Assembly (NCBI GenBank): GCA_964450865.1
Contig: CAYVHB010000016.1
Coordinates: 7,962 to 71,961, forward strand
DNA: 64,000 nucleotides
DNA from: CAYVHB01 sp964450865
Lineage (GTDB): Bacteria; Bacillota; Clostridia; Saccharofermentanales; UBA5734
Direction: 5' to 3'
Shown: one piece after another, positions 25,489 to 33,851 of the stretch
How the letters are laid out: every line of letters starts with the position of its first letter
Numbering within the stretch: position 1 is the first letter of the stretch
Notes under the pieces: model-generated
The model's input: only the letters and a program-made list of their open reading frames with translations
Told to the model about the DNA's origin: nothing
Database searches by the model: none
Position numbers and translations under genes: made by a program

Positions 25489-26040
25489 TTAACGTTCGAC
25501 GCGGGCGGCAACTGCCTCGACGCGGCTGACTTTGATCTGGACCTGGGCAACCGGTATGCCGGTGTAGCGCTCAACGTCCTTTTTGATCCGGTCCTGGACC
25601 TTGGCCATCATGGCCGGCACTTCAACATCAGAATAGAGAATCGTGATCAGCTGAATGGTGATCTTGTCGCCCTTGAAGGGCGCCACGCGCGCCTTGGCCG
25701 TCTTGATGCCGCACTGGGCAGAACGGGCGGAGTTCAGGGCGATGCTTTCAATCGCGTCGACACCGATGTCGATGAAGCCGATCTCATTGCTGCGGATACG
25801 CGTCCGGTTGAGCCGGCCGCTCAGGATGGCATTGACCAGGATAACCAGGGACAATCCCAGCACCAGCCCGGCCAGCAGGACTGACAAGAGGCGGGCCGAA
25901 GTCTGCTCGACCACCTTGGTCAGCAGCTCGACAAACCCGCTCAGTACACCATTGCTGAGCAGGATCAGGATAAAAAGCATGGCCAGGACAGCCAGCAGAA
26001 AAGACAAAACAATCAGGGCCGTGCGGACCAGTCGATTCAC
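25489..26040 (-). CDS. amaP: Asp23-family membrane anchor AmaP
   Basis: A 183-residue protein with two transmembrane helices (about residues 10-30 and 50-75) and a cytoplasmic Asp23-like domain. In Staphylococcus, AmaP tethers Asp23 to the membrane. Its ATG overlaps the asp23 stop by 4 bases, and the DUF2273 gene follows 5 bases later, giving a three-gene unit. Confidence 0.88.
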   Translation of the reverse strand: MNRLVRTALIVLSFLLAVLAMLFILILLSNGVLSGFVELLTKVVEQTSARLLSVLLAGLVLGLSLVILVNAILSGRLNRTRIRSNEIGFIDIGVDAIESIALNSARSAQCGIKTAKARVAPFKGDKITIQLITILYSDVEVPAMMAKVQDRIKKDVERYTGIPVAQVQIKVSRVEAVAARVER

Positions 26041-26417
26041 TTGCGGCCCTCCTCTCTGGTGATTACACCTTTGACATGAACATGGACAGCATCTACGATC
26101 AGGCCCGTATATTTCTCGACGTCGGCCTTGACCCGTTCCTGGATCGACCAGGCAACCTCCGGGATAATGTTGCCAAAATAGATAACCGGGAAAACCGTGA
26201 TCGTCACCATTTCCTCGCTGTCATCATGAAAGACAACCTTGACGCCCTTGCCCTCGTGCTCGAAGCCGATTGCTTCCTTGAGCGAGACCAGGTTGCTGGT
26301 ATCCAGGCTGGCCACACCGGGGGTTTGCATGGCTGCCTCGGCTGCATATTGGGCCACGAAGCCCTGGGCCATGGTGCGCTCACCCCGGATTGAAGAAGCA
26401 TATGCCGAATCAGCCAT
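26037..26417 (-). CDS. Asp23/Gls24 family protein
   Basis: A 126-residue cytoplasmic protein. Family features are VAQYAAEAAMQTPGVASL, shortened core AAMQTPGV, then VTITVFPVIYFGN and VQERVKADVEKYTGL-like segments (SIQERVKADVEKYTGL here). The family forms membrane-associated assemblies through AmaP and responds to cell-wall or alkaline stress. The gene follows efp by 60 bases. Confidence 0.9.
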   Translation of the reverse strand: MADSAYASSIRGERTMAQGFVAQYAAEAAMQTPGVASLDTSNLVSLKEAIGFEHEGKGVKVVFHDDSEEMVTITVFPVIYFGNIIPEVAWSIQERVKADVEKYTGLIVDAVHVHVKGVITREEGRK

Positions 26418-26438
26418 TTTAGTGCCAGTGCCCTCTTA

Positions 26439-26476
26439 TATTCCTGAAAGGATCGTGTATTGCTGGAAGGATCGTG
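26439..26476. repeat. 19-bp tandem repeat directly after the efp stop
   Basis: Adjacent copies at 26439-26457 and 26458-26476 match at 17 of 19 positions and abut the efp stop codon at 26478. Confidence 0.8.
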
Positions 26477-26477
26477 C

Positions 26478-27035
26478 TCAGGCCCGCTCCATGTATTCGC
26501 CAGTCCGGGTATCAATCCGCACGCGGTCACCCTGGTTGACAAACAGCGGCACCTTGATCACGGCGCCGGTCTCGACAGTCGCATTCTTGGTGGCATTCTG
26601 GGCCGTGTCGCCCTTGACGCCGGGATCACAGTCCGTGATTTCGAGCTCGACGAAAATTGGCGGCTCAACACCGAAAACCTCGCCTTTATAAGACAAGATC
26701 TTGCAAACCATGTTTTCCTTGAGGAATTTCAGGGCATCGCCCAGCGCCTGGGCCGTAAACGGAACCTGTTCAAAAGTCTCGACATCCATGAAATAGTACA
26801 GATCGCCGTCACTATACAGAAAGCTCATGTCGGCCCGGTCCAGCTGGGCCCGCTCGAACTTGTCGGACGGATTGAAGCTGCGTTCAACCACGCCACCGGT
26901 CTTGACGTTCCTGTATTTGGTCCGGACAAAAGCTGCGCCCTTGCCTGGCTTGACATGCTGAAACTCGACGACCTGGTAAACCTGACTGTCCATTTCAAAC
27001 GTGACGCCATTGCGAAAATCACCTGCGCTGATCAT
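26478..27035 (-). CDS. efp: Translation elongation factor P
   Basis: A 185-residue three-domain factor that relieves ribosome stalling at polyproline. The tip residue in HVKPGKGAAFVR is Lys, which could be modified, but no lysine-modifying partner (EpmA/B or YmfI) is seen nearby. The C-terminal motif GDRVRIDTRTGEYMER is intact. Proline-rich proteins in the window (GH18 linker, DUF881 tail, Arg-rich tail) are plausible clients. GGGAGG lies 12 bases before the ATG, and a good promoter lies upstream. Confidence 0.96.
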   Translation of the reverse strand: MISAGDFRNGVTFEMDSQVYQVVEFQHVKPGKGAAFVRTKYRNVKTGGVVERSFNPSDKFERAQLDRADMSFLYSDGDLYYFMDVETFEQVPFTAQALGDALKFLKENMVCKILSYKGEVFGVEPPIFVELEITDCDPGVKGDTAQNATKNATVETGAVIKVPLFVNQGDRVRIDTRTGEYMERA

Positions 27036-27092
27036 AAATTGTTAATACCTCCCGGAAAGCATCCTCATGCTTGTATATGCAAATTCTATCCT

Positions 27093-27122
27093 ATTGTAGT
27101 CTATCAGCGCCAGCCTTTGCAA
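27093..27122 (-). promoter_or_regulatory. Promoter for efp
   Basis: TTGCAA (27117-27122, minus strand), an 18-base spacer and TACAAT (27093-27098) lie about 60 bases upstream of efp. The 184-base gap to yqeG has no other feature I can support. Confidence 0.65.
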
Positions 27123-27219
27123 GTAGCACAATCATTTCAGGTGCAGACCAGCCGCAGGCCCTGCTTTGTTTTTGCATCCGTGATGGATCATCCGCCAGCG
27201 ATGCAATGCCCCGGCTGTT

Positions 27220-27738
27220 TCAGCCGTGCCGGCCCTGGCGATGAAAGTAGCGCAGGAAAGGCGCCTCCAGGGCGCGCTTGATCCGGACGTTCCAGGCTTC
27301 GGCCGGATGACGGGGCTTGACCAGGATTGCCAGTGTACCGGCCCGCCGGGCAGCCAATATATCCGTGAACAGCTGGTCGCCGATCATCATGGCCTGCCGC
27401 GGTGCAAACCCGGCGGCCTGGCAGGCACGCAACAATCCGCGCGGGGATGGCTTGGCCGCCATACCCGTAAAGGGCAGATCCAGTGTCGCCGCAAAGGCCC
27501 GGGCCCGCCTGCTTTTGGCATTGGAGACAATCCAGGCCTGAAGCCCGGCCTTTGCAATCAGGGCTACGGCTGAACGGGCGAAATCATCGGCCTGCCGCTC
27601 GCCATGATGCACCAGTGTATTGTCAATATCCAGTAGAACCAGGCGGATTCCCTGCTGATAGTACTGCGCAAAATCAATCTGTAAAATATCCGGATAAATC
27701 CGGTCCGGTTGTAGCCGGCGGGCAAGCCATTTAAACAT
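27220..27738 (-). CDS. YqeG-family HAD (subclass IIIA) phosphatase
   Basis: A 172-residue HAD hydrolase. The nucleophile motif is LLDIDNTLV (D-x-D), motif II is WIVSNAK and motif III is MIGDQLFTDI. The family includes phosphatidylglycerol phosphate phosphatase-like enzymes (YqeG/Gep4) and is widespread in Firmicutes. AGGAGGG lies 4-5 bases before the ATG. The next upstream gene is divergent (aspartokinase). Confidence 0.88.
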   Translation of the reverse strand: MFKWLARRLQPDRIYPDILQIDFAQYYQQGIRLVLLDIDNTLVHHGERQADDFARSAVALIAKAGLQAWIVSNAKSRRARAFAATLDLPFTGMAAKPSPRGLLRACQAAGFAPRQAMMIGDQLFTDILAARRAGTLAILVKPRHPAEAWNVRIKRALEAPFLRYFHRQGRHG

Positions 27739-27818
27739 AGGACCCTCCTGTCATACGGTCAGGTGCTGATATCTCCGTTACCAGTATCCATGATGGACCG
27801 TCTGGCCGTCAATCCATG

Positions 27819-27900
27819 AACCGGATAATCCCGGCCCGCCCATCACCGGATATTACCGGCCTGCCCATCGCCGGATAATCCCGGCCACCGGATATCTGGG
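27819..27900. repeat. About 26-bp tandem repeats between yqeG and aspartokinase
   Basis: Three or four imperfect copies of a unit beginning CCGGATAATCCCGGCC lie in the 312-base divergent intergenic region. The rest of that region holds the aspartokinase promoter at 27996-28024 and no gene. Confidence 0.7.
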
Positions 27901-27995
27901 AGCCAGAACAGCGCCTATCTGGCAGGCCAGCACCGCACAGTGTCATTTTCTGACGCTGCAAGCCATGAACAGGGCAACAACTTCCGGTCAATTGC

Positions 27996-28024
27996 TTGAA
28001 ATCAGCGCATTGCTTGCATATAAT
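27996..28024 (+). promoter_or_regulatory. Promoter for aspartokinase
   Basis: TTGAAA (27996-28001), a 17-base spacer and a perfect TATAAT (28019-28024). The leader to the ATG at 28051 is too short for a lysine riboswitch. Confidence 0.8.
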
Positions 28025-28050
28025 TGGGATGTTCAAGGGGGATAGCACAC

Positions 28051-29403
28051 ATGAAAGTATGTAAATTTGGTGGTTCTTCACTAGCCAATGCCGAACAGAT
28101 CCGCAAAGTCTGCGACATCGTCCTCAGTGATCCTGACCGGCGGGTCATGGTTGTGTCCGCACCGGGCAAACGCTCGCGCGATGATATTAAAGTTACAGAC
28201 CAGCTGATATCCCTGGCCAATGCCCGGATTTCCGGCTACGATGGCGAAAATGAGCTGAATGCTGTCATTCGCCGCTTTGCCGACATTGCTGCCGATCTTG
28301 GTTTGCAGGACACTGTCTTGAATATTATTGAGGCCGACCTGCGGACCCGCGTCAACAACAATTGCGACAATACCATGAAATACATGGATGCCCTGAAGGC
28401 GGCGGGCGAGGACAATTGTGCCCGGCTTGTCGCCGACTACCTGCAGAGCATCGGCCAGTGTGCAGCGTATTTTGACCCCCGCCAGGCCGGACTCCTGCTG
28501 ACTGAAGAATTCGGCAACGCCCAGATCCTCGACGAATCCTACACCAACCTGGCGCGGATGCATGAGTACCAGGGGATCATTGTCTTCCCTGGATTCTTTG
28601 GCTATACGCGTTCCGGTGAGGTCGTGACCTTCTCCCGGGGCGGCTCGGATATCACCGGGTCCATTCTCGCCGCAGCCCTCGACGCACGGGTCTATGAGAA
28701 CTGGACTGATGTCGACTCCGTTTATGCGGTCAATCCGAACCTGGTGAAAAATCCTCATCCGGTTGCCGAAATAACCTACGACGAAATGCGTGAACTGGCC
28801 TATGCCGGTTTCACCGTCCTGCACGAAGAGGCCCTGACCCCGGCCTATCGCAAAGGAATACCGGTCAATATCCGCAATACCAACAATCCTGCCGCCCGCG
28901 GAACCCTGATCGTCAAGAACCGCATCAATTTCGACGGTGTTGTCACCGGCGTGGCCGGGGCCAAGGGATTCTGTACCCTCAACATGAGCAAATACCTGAT
29001 GAATCGCGAAGTCGGCTTTGCCTTGAGGGTCTTGCAGATCCTGGCTGATGAATACATTCCTTTCGAACATATGCCGTCAGGAATCGATTCACTGTCCATC
29101 GTCATGCGCAATGACGTTTTTACCCCTGATAAAGAGAAACGCATCATCCGCCGCCTGACGGAGGATCTTGGCATTGAAAAGATTTCGGTCGATCGCAACC
29201 TGGCCATCGTCATGATCGTCGGCGAGGCCATGGCCCACACGGTCGGTGTAACCGCCCGGGCGGCCAATGCCCTGAGCAAGGCAGGCGTCAACCTGGAAAT
29301 CATCAACCAGGGCGCCTCGGAAATCAGCGTGATGTTCGGGGTGCGTGAAGAATATTGCAATTACGCCGTTAAGGAACTGTACAAGGAATTTTTCATGCGC
29401 TGA
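28051..29403 (+). CDS. Aspartate kinase
   Basis: A 450-residue monofunctional aspartokinase, the first step to lysine, threonine, methionine and diaminopimelate. The kinase domain has KFGGSSLANAEQIRKV at the start and TFSRGGSDITGS, and the C-terminal third has two ACT-like segments for feedback regulation (SIVMRND and VNLEIINQGASEISVMFGV; the last shortened to INQGASEISVMFGV). AAGGGGG lies about 10 bases before the ATG at 28051. A strong promoter precedes it and a strong terminator follows. It stands alone, divergent from yqeG. Confidence 0.95.
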   Translation: MKVCKFGGSSLANAEQIRKVCDIVLSDPDRRVMVVSAPGKRSRDDIKVTDQLISLANARISGYDGENELNAVIRRFADIAADLGLQDTVLNIIEADLRTRVNNNCDNTMKYMDALKAAGEDNCARLVADYLQSIGQCAAYFDPRQAGLLLTEEFGNAQILDESYTNLARMHEYQGIIVFPGFFGYTRSGEVVTFSRGGSDITGSILAAALDARVYENWTDVDSVYAVNPNLVKNPHPVAEITYDEMRELAYAGFTVLHEEALTPAYRKGIPVNIRNTNNPAARGTLIVKNRINFDGVVTGVAGAKGFCTLNMSKYLMNREVGFALRVLQILADEYIPFEHMPSGIDSLSIVMRNDVFTPDKEKRIIRRLTEDLGIEKISVDRNLAIVMIVGEAMAHTVGVTARAANALSKAGVNLEIINQGASEISVMFGVREEYCNYAVKELYKEFFMR

Positions 29404-29432
29404 TCAGTGATGGCTATTGTACCGGTTTACAA

Positions 29433-29471
29433 ATCGCCCGGCCCCTCAAAAGAGGGGCCGGGCGATTCTTT
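29433..29471. terminator. Bidirectional terminator between convergent genes
   Basis: A perfect 15-bp stem (29433-29447 pairs with 29452-29466) with an AAAA/TTTT loop follows the aspartokinase stop and faces the minus-strand gene ending at 29524. The plus-side tail is TCTTT. Confidence 0.88.
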
Positions 29472-29523
29472 CCGGTTCAGTCATTCTGATATCGGTCTGG
29501 CCGCTCCCCCCGGAAGCTCACCA

Positions 29524-31395
29524 TCAGGGGCGCACCTTCTTGTCATAGACCGCAGCTGCGTCAAACAGGCGCGACAGCTTGTAGGTTTTGCTGTTGCGCA
29601 GTGTAAAGCCACTGATCTGCACTTTATCCACGTAAATGTAACCATTGCCATTAAACTGGTAAGGATTGGCGCCGATGCCGCTGAACAGATAGATACCCTG
29701 CGATTTGTAGAATGCAAAACGCGGATCACTGCCGCTGAGCAGGGCGCCGTTGGGGAAATGCAGGATGCGCACCGGCCCGGTCAGCTGGCCGACCTGCGCA
29801 AGCCACTTGCTGTAGTCCTGTCTGATCGTTTTCAGATTGGCATTCTGGCAATTGATGAATCCGTACGTCGAAGTCGCAAAGATCCAGCCGGTTTGCCTGA
29901 GACGATTGATGATGGCGGCCGCTGCCTCCCGCTCGCGGGTAAAATCGGCCTCGTTCATGGTCAATACCGGGTAACCATGTGCCGCCAGGGCCTGGTTGCG
30001 GTCATCAAGCTGGTCCGGATCGGTGATATAGCCGAAAATGCCCTCATAGCCGCTGAGGGATAGGGTTCCCTTGGCCCCGTCGAAGGAAAAGTCCGGGTGA
30101 CTGGCGACAAATTCATCAAGGATCCCGATCGCCTCACTGTTGCGGTCGACAATCATCTCACCGGCAGTATTTTCGTACTGGCCGCAGACCTCACCTTTTT
30201 CATTGAGTACCAGGTTCCAGTTATTGCCGGTCTGACGCCGCGAAACGAAATAATTAAGGCCCTCGATCACCAGGACAAAAGGCTTCTTGCCAGGCGGCAG
30301 CATCAGGGTCGCCGGCTGGTTGTCGGCCGTAAACATCTTGTCAGCATCAATCAGGATGTAATTACGTTTATACATCTGTTCAATCATTTTGGCGAACTCG
30401 CCGGTCGTCAGCATGGTATCATTGGCGGCCACGGCATAGCCATCGCCATCAAAGGCGAGTTTGGGATTGACGATCAGCGGCTTGATCATCAGCTGTTCGA
30501 TGGTTCCGTAATATTTTTCCAGCTTGGCCGGTACATTCTGCTGGCAGGCAGCCAGGGCCTGGCCAATCGCGGCATCCTCCGGATAGATCGGCTGCAATTC
30601 CAGGAACTTGGCCTGGGCAGTCAGGTAACGGCCGTTTTGCAGAAATTCATCAGCCGCGGCAAACAAGGGGCTGTACATGGCGGCCTTGCAGTCAGCCAGC
30701 CGCTGACGGGAGAAGTCCTGGACAAACGGGCCATAATCAGCCGTATCAGCCAGCTTTTTCCAGGCATCATAGGCGGCAAACCAGCTGGCCTGCGCCAGCA
30801 AGGTCTCGGCCTCTTGAACCGGCTTGATGGCCTCGGCAATTAGCGGCAGCTGACGCGGGATATCGCCAATGGCACTTTGCAGATTATCCAGACGCAGCAG
30901 GTTGTTGATCGCAACATCGATAACTGGCCGTGAAACCTCACCCTTGATATATTGAATACAAAGCCCGCGGGCAAAATTGGTCAGCTGCAGGCTGGATACT
31001 TCGGCCAGGCCTTCGATAAAGGCCTGGTCATCCGCCGACAAGGCGGTGCCATTGAGCAGGGACTGTTCGATCATGGCCAGGCGGCTCCCGATCTCAGTCT
31101 CCATGGCATTGAGAATCTGTTTATAGCGATTGCGTTCCTCGGCTGCTTCACTGTCACTGCCCGACAGGGACCTGGCCTGGGTGTCGCGATACAGGACGAT
31201 GGCTGCTGCATAATCCTGGCCAGTCATAGCCAGCTGGAACTGAGTCATGGTATCGACCGCTTTTTTCTGGCCTGTTGCCAGATAGACCGTGATCGTGATC
31301 GCCGCCACCAGGGCCAGGCTGAGAACCAGCAAAAACAGTCTGCGGAAGGGCGAAGGCGGTGTCGCCTGATCAAAAACATAATAATCTCGGGGCAC
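29524..31395 (-). CDS. Membrane-anchored NodB-like (polysaccharide deacetylase) family protein, degenerate active site
   Basis: A 623-residue protein: one N-terminal transmembrane helix (about 19-40), a helical TPR-like region (45-290), then a domain (about 300-610) that resembles clostridial polysaccharide-deacetylase-fold proteins. Recognisable landmarks are AFDGDGYAV, TTGEFAKMIEQMY, LPPGKKPFVLVIEGLNYF (core PPGKKPFVLVIEGLNYF) and HPDFSFDGAKG. The relatives I remember have Asp-Asp where this has Glu378-Gly, and His-containing F-SHSYGH where this has FATSTYGF, so metal-dependent deacetylation looks lost. GTG at 31395 has GGAG 10 bases upstream. The homology is from memory of the family, so confirmation by profile search would matter. 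Confidence 0.6.
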   Translation of the reverse strand: MPRDYYVFDQATPPSPFRRLFLLVLSLALVAAITITVYLATGQKKAVDTMTQFQLAMTGQDYAAAIVLYRDTQARSLSGSDSEAAEERNRYKQILNAMETEIGSRLAMIEQSLLNGTALSADDQAFIEGLAEVSSLQLTNFARGLCIQYIKGEVSRPVIDVAINNLLRLDNLQSAIGDIPRQLPLIAEAIKPVQEAETLLAQASWFAAYDAWKKLADTADYGPFVQDFSRQRLADCKAAMYSPLFAAADEFLQNGRYLTAQAKFLELQPIYPEDAAIGQALAACQQNVPAKLEKYYGTIEQLMIKPLIVNPKLAFDGDGYAVAANDTMLTTGEFAKMIEQMYKRNYILIDADKMFTADNQPATLMLPPGKKPFVLVIEGLNYFVSRRQTGNNWNLVLNEKGEVCGQYENTAGEMIVDRNSEAIGILDEFVASHPDFSFDGAKGTLSLSGYEGIFGYITDPDQLDDRNQALAAHGYPVLTMNEADFTREREAAAAIINRLRQTGWIFATSTYGFINCQNANLKTIRQDYSKWLAQVGQLTGPVRILHFPNGALLSGSDPRFAFYKSQGIYLFSGIGANPYQFNGNGYIYVDKVQISGFTLRNSKTYKLSRLFDAAAVYDKKVRP

Positions 31396-31505
31396 GAAAC
31401 ATGATCTCCTTATACAATATGTTGGGGCCGGTCAAGGCCACCAGGCAGCCAGGGCTGCTTCTTTTCATCAGTTGAATTTTAATATGGCCGGCCTCCCGCC
31501 AGGAC

Positions 31506-31605
31506 GGGTGATCGGGCGACTGGCCAGGGTGTCCGGCCCGCCGGCCTGATGCTCTGGACGGCTCAGTCCGGTGCTGGCAGGGTGATCTGGCGATTGGCCA
31601 GGGTG
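31506..31605. repeat. 26-bp duplication of the parC 3' end
   Basis: Copies at 31506-31531 and 31580-31605 match at 24 of 26 positions, 74 bases apart. The right copy encodes the ParC C-terminus (TLANRQITL); the left copy lies past the stop codon. Confidence 0.85.
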
Positions 31606-33773
31606 CTTTCCTTGAGGTACAGCCCCAGGGCCGGCAAGGTTTTGGACCGGTAGTACTGGGCTTCGCTGATAGCGGTGTCGGCCAGGCGCTTGAGGGCCGT
31701 CATGGTGCTGCCTTTTTTCGACAGCATGACGGTTGTGCCCTGGCTGCTGCGGGTTGTCATCAGCGGCACAAGGCTGCTGTTAAAGACAAGCACCTTGCGG
31801 ATGCTGCTGTATGCGACAAAATCTTCATCCCCGGTCAGGAAAACAATCCCGACGACCGGTGAAGCGGTGCTGTATGCATTGACAAGCCGGCGCCGGTTGG
31901 TCTTGGTTTCATAGCTGTTGCAGGTGATGCGGGCTACCTTGCCGCTGGCAAAGCCCAGCAGGAAATGGCCGCTGTAATCTTCGGTCAGGTGGAAGCAGAT
32001 AACCCGCTCGCCATCCTCGAGGCCCAGCAGATTGGTCGCGTATTCGCCAAGATCAGAGGGCCGATGGTCTTTGATTTCGAATACCTTCAGCTTATAGACA
32101 TTGCCTTTATCTGTAAAGAACAGGATGTCCATTTTATTCTTGCCTTCAGCTTCCTGGACAATCTGGTCGTCCTCCTTGGTCTTGAGGTCGGCCGAACTGC
32201 GCAGGGAGGTCAGGGCCAGTTTCTTGATATACCCGTGATCGGTCAGGAAAATACGCAGCCGATAATCCTCGATCAGGTCATGGTCCGTGACGGTCTCGAC
32301 CTCATCCACATGGACCAGGCGCGTCAGCCGGTCACGGCCATATTTCTTGGCCACGGCCTCGAGCTGGCTGATGATCCGCCGGTCGATACGGGTGGCATCG
32401 GCCAGGGTCGCCTGCAAGTCGCCGATTTCACCTTGCAGGTTCTGGATATCGGCAGTTCGCTGCAGGATATACTGACGATTGAGCTGGCGCAGGCGGATCT
32501 CCGCGACGTACTCGGCCTGCAGGGCATCGATCGCAAATCCGGCCATCAGGTTGGCAATGACGTCGCTCTCCTTCTCGGTCTCGCGAATGATCCGGATTGC
32601 CTTGTCAATATCGAGCAGGATCTTCTCCAGGCCCTGCAGCAGGTGCAGCCGTTCCTGCTTGCGCTGCAGCTCAAAGGCTATCTCGCGACGCAGGCAGCTG
32701 CGGCGCCAGGCGTGCCATTCGCCCAGGATAGCCCGCACACCCAGAACCCGGGGTGAGCCATTGATCAGAATATTGAAATTACAGGGAAATGTGTTCTCCA
32801 GCGATGTCAGGCGAAAGAGCTTCTGCATCAGCGAATCCGGTTCAGCGGCACGCTTGAGGTCAATGGTGATCTTGAGGCCGTCAAGGTCAGTCTCGTCGCG
32901 AACATCATTGATGTCCTTGATCTTGCCATTTTTCACGAGTCCGGTGATGTCATCGATGATGGCCTCGACGGTCGTCGTGTAAGGGATCTGGCTGATTTCG
33001 ATCAGGTTGTTCTTTTTGTCATGCTGCCAGACGGCACGCAACCGCATGGTGCCGCGTCCGGTCTGGTATATCTGGCGGATCTCATGCGGGTGATAGATCA
33101 GTTCGGCACCTGTGGAAAAATCGGGGGCCGGCATGATGGCCTGCAGATCGCAGGCCGGATCCCTGATGTAGGCGACGGTTGCCTGACAGACCTCACGCAG
33201 GTTGAATGAACAGATATTGCTGGCCATGCCGACGGCAATTCCCTGATTGCTGTTGACCAGGATCGATGGGAAAGTGGCCGGCAGCAGCACCGGCTCGCGC
33301 AAGGTCCCATCATAATTGTCAATAAAATCGACGCTGTCCTTGTCCAGGCCGCGGAAGATCTCGTCACAAAGGCTGTCGAGGCGCACCTCGGTATACCGGG
33401 CTGCCGCATACTGCATATCACGGGAATACACCTTGCCGAAATTGCCTTTTGAATCAATATATGGATGCAGCAGGGCCGCATTGCCCCGGGTCAGGCGGAC
33501 CATCGTCTCATAAATCGCCTGGTCGCCATGCGGATTGAGCTTCATGGTCTGGCCGACAACATTGGCAGACTTGGTCCGGGTACTGCCAAGCAGTCCCATC
33601 TTGTACATGGTGAAAAGCAGCTTGCGGTGCGAAGGCTTGAAACCGTCAATTTCCGGGATCGCCCGTGATACGATGACACTCATCGCGTAAGGCATGTAGT
33701 TGGTTTCCAGCGTTTCGGTTATTGGCTGCTGCAATGTCAAGGCCTTGCCCGGAGTCAGATTCTTGCCTGTCAT
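31563..33773 (-). CDS. parC: DNA topoisomerase IV subunit A (ParC-type)
   Basis: A 736-residue type IIA topoisomerase subunit that cuts and rejoins DNA. The winged-helix active-site Tyr is in AARYTEVRL; the quinolone-region equivalents GDQAIYETMVRL and YIDSKGNFG are present. A shortened C-terminal beta-pinwheel (about 500-720) with repeated YxxxK and GxR motifs follows, lacking the canonical GyrA box, which favours ParC over GyrA. AAAGGA precedes the ATG. It lies 78 bases after parE, so the pair is an operon. Confidence 0.9.
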   Translation of the reverse strand: MTGKNLTPGKALTLQQPITETLETNYMPYAMSVIVSRAIPEIDGFKPSHRKLLFTMYKMGLLGSTRTKSANVVGQTMKLNPHGDQAIYETMVRLTRGNAALLHPYIDSKGNFGKVYSRDMQYAAARYTEVRLDSLCDEIFRGLDKDSVDFIDNYDGTLREPVLLPATFPSILVNSNQGIAVGMASNICSFNLREVCQATVAYIRDPACDLQAIMPAPDFSTGAELIYHPHEIRQIYQTGRGTMRLRAVWQHDKKNNLIEISQIPYTTTVEAIIDDITGLVKNGKIKDINDVRDETDLDGLKITIDLKRAAEPDSLMQKLFRLTSLENTFPCNFNILINGSPRVLGVRAILGEWHAWRRSCLRREIAFELQRKQERLHLLQGLEKILLDIDKAIRIIRETEKESDVIANLMAGFAIDALQAEYVAEIRLRQLNRQYILQRTADIQNLQGEIGDLQATLADATRIDRRIISQLEAVAKKYGRDRLTRLVHVDEVETVTDHDLIEDYRLRIFLTDHGYIKKLALTSLRSSADLKTKEDDQIVQEAEGKNKMDILFFTDKGNVYKLKVFEIKDHRPSDLGEYATNLLGLEDGERVICFHLTEDYSGHFLLGFASGKVARITCNSYETKTNRRRLVNAYSTASPVVGIVFLTGDEDFVAYSSIRKVLVFNSSLVPLMTTRSSQGTTVMLSKKGSTMTALKRLADTAISEAQYYRSKTLPALGLYLKESTLANRQITLPAPD

Positions 33774-33851
33774 GGAATTTCCTTTCCGTTGTGGCGGGTA
33801 GATGACGGATCCAGCCAGGTCGGTGGCTGGTGGCTGGCGGCTGGTGCAGCT

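Noticed and set aside
28002..28050. Lysine riboswitch before aspartokinase
   Set aside because: The promoter lies only about 27 bases before the ATG, so no room remains for the structured leader.
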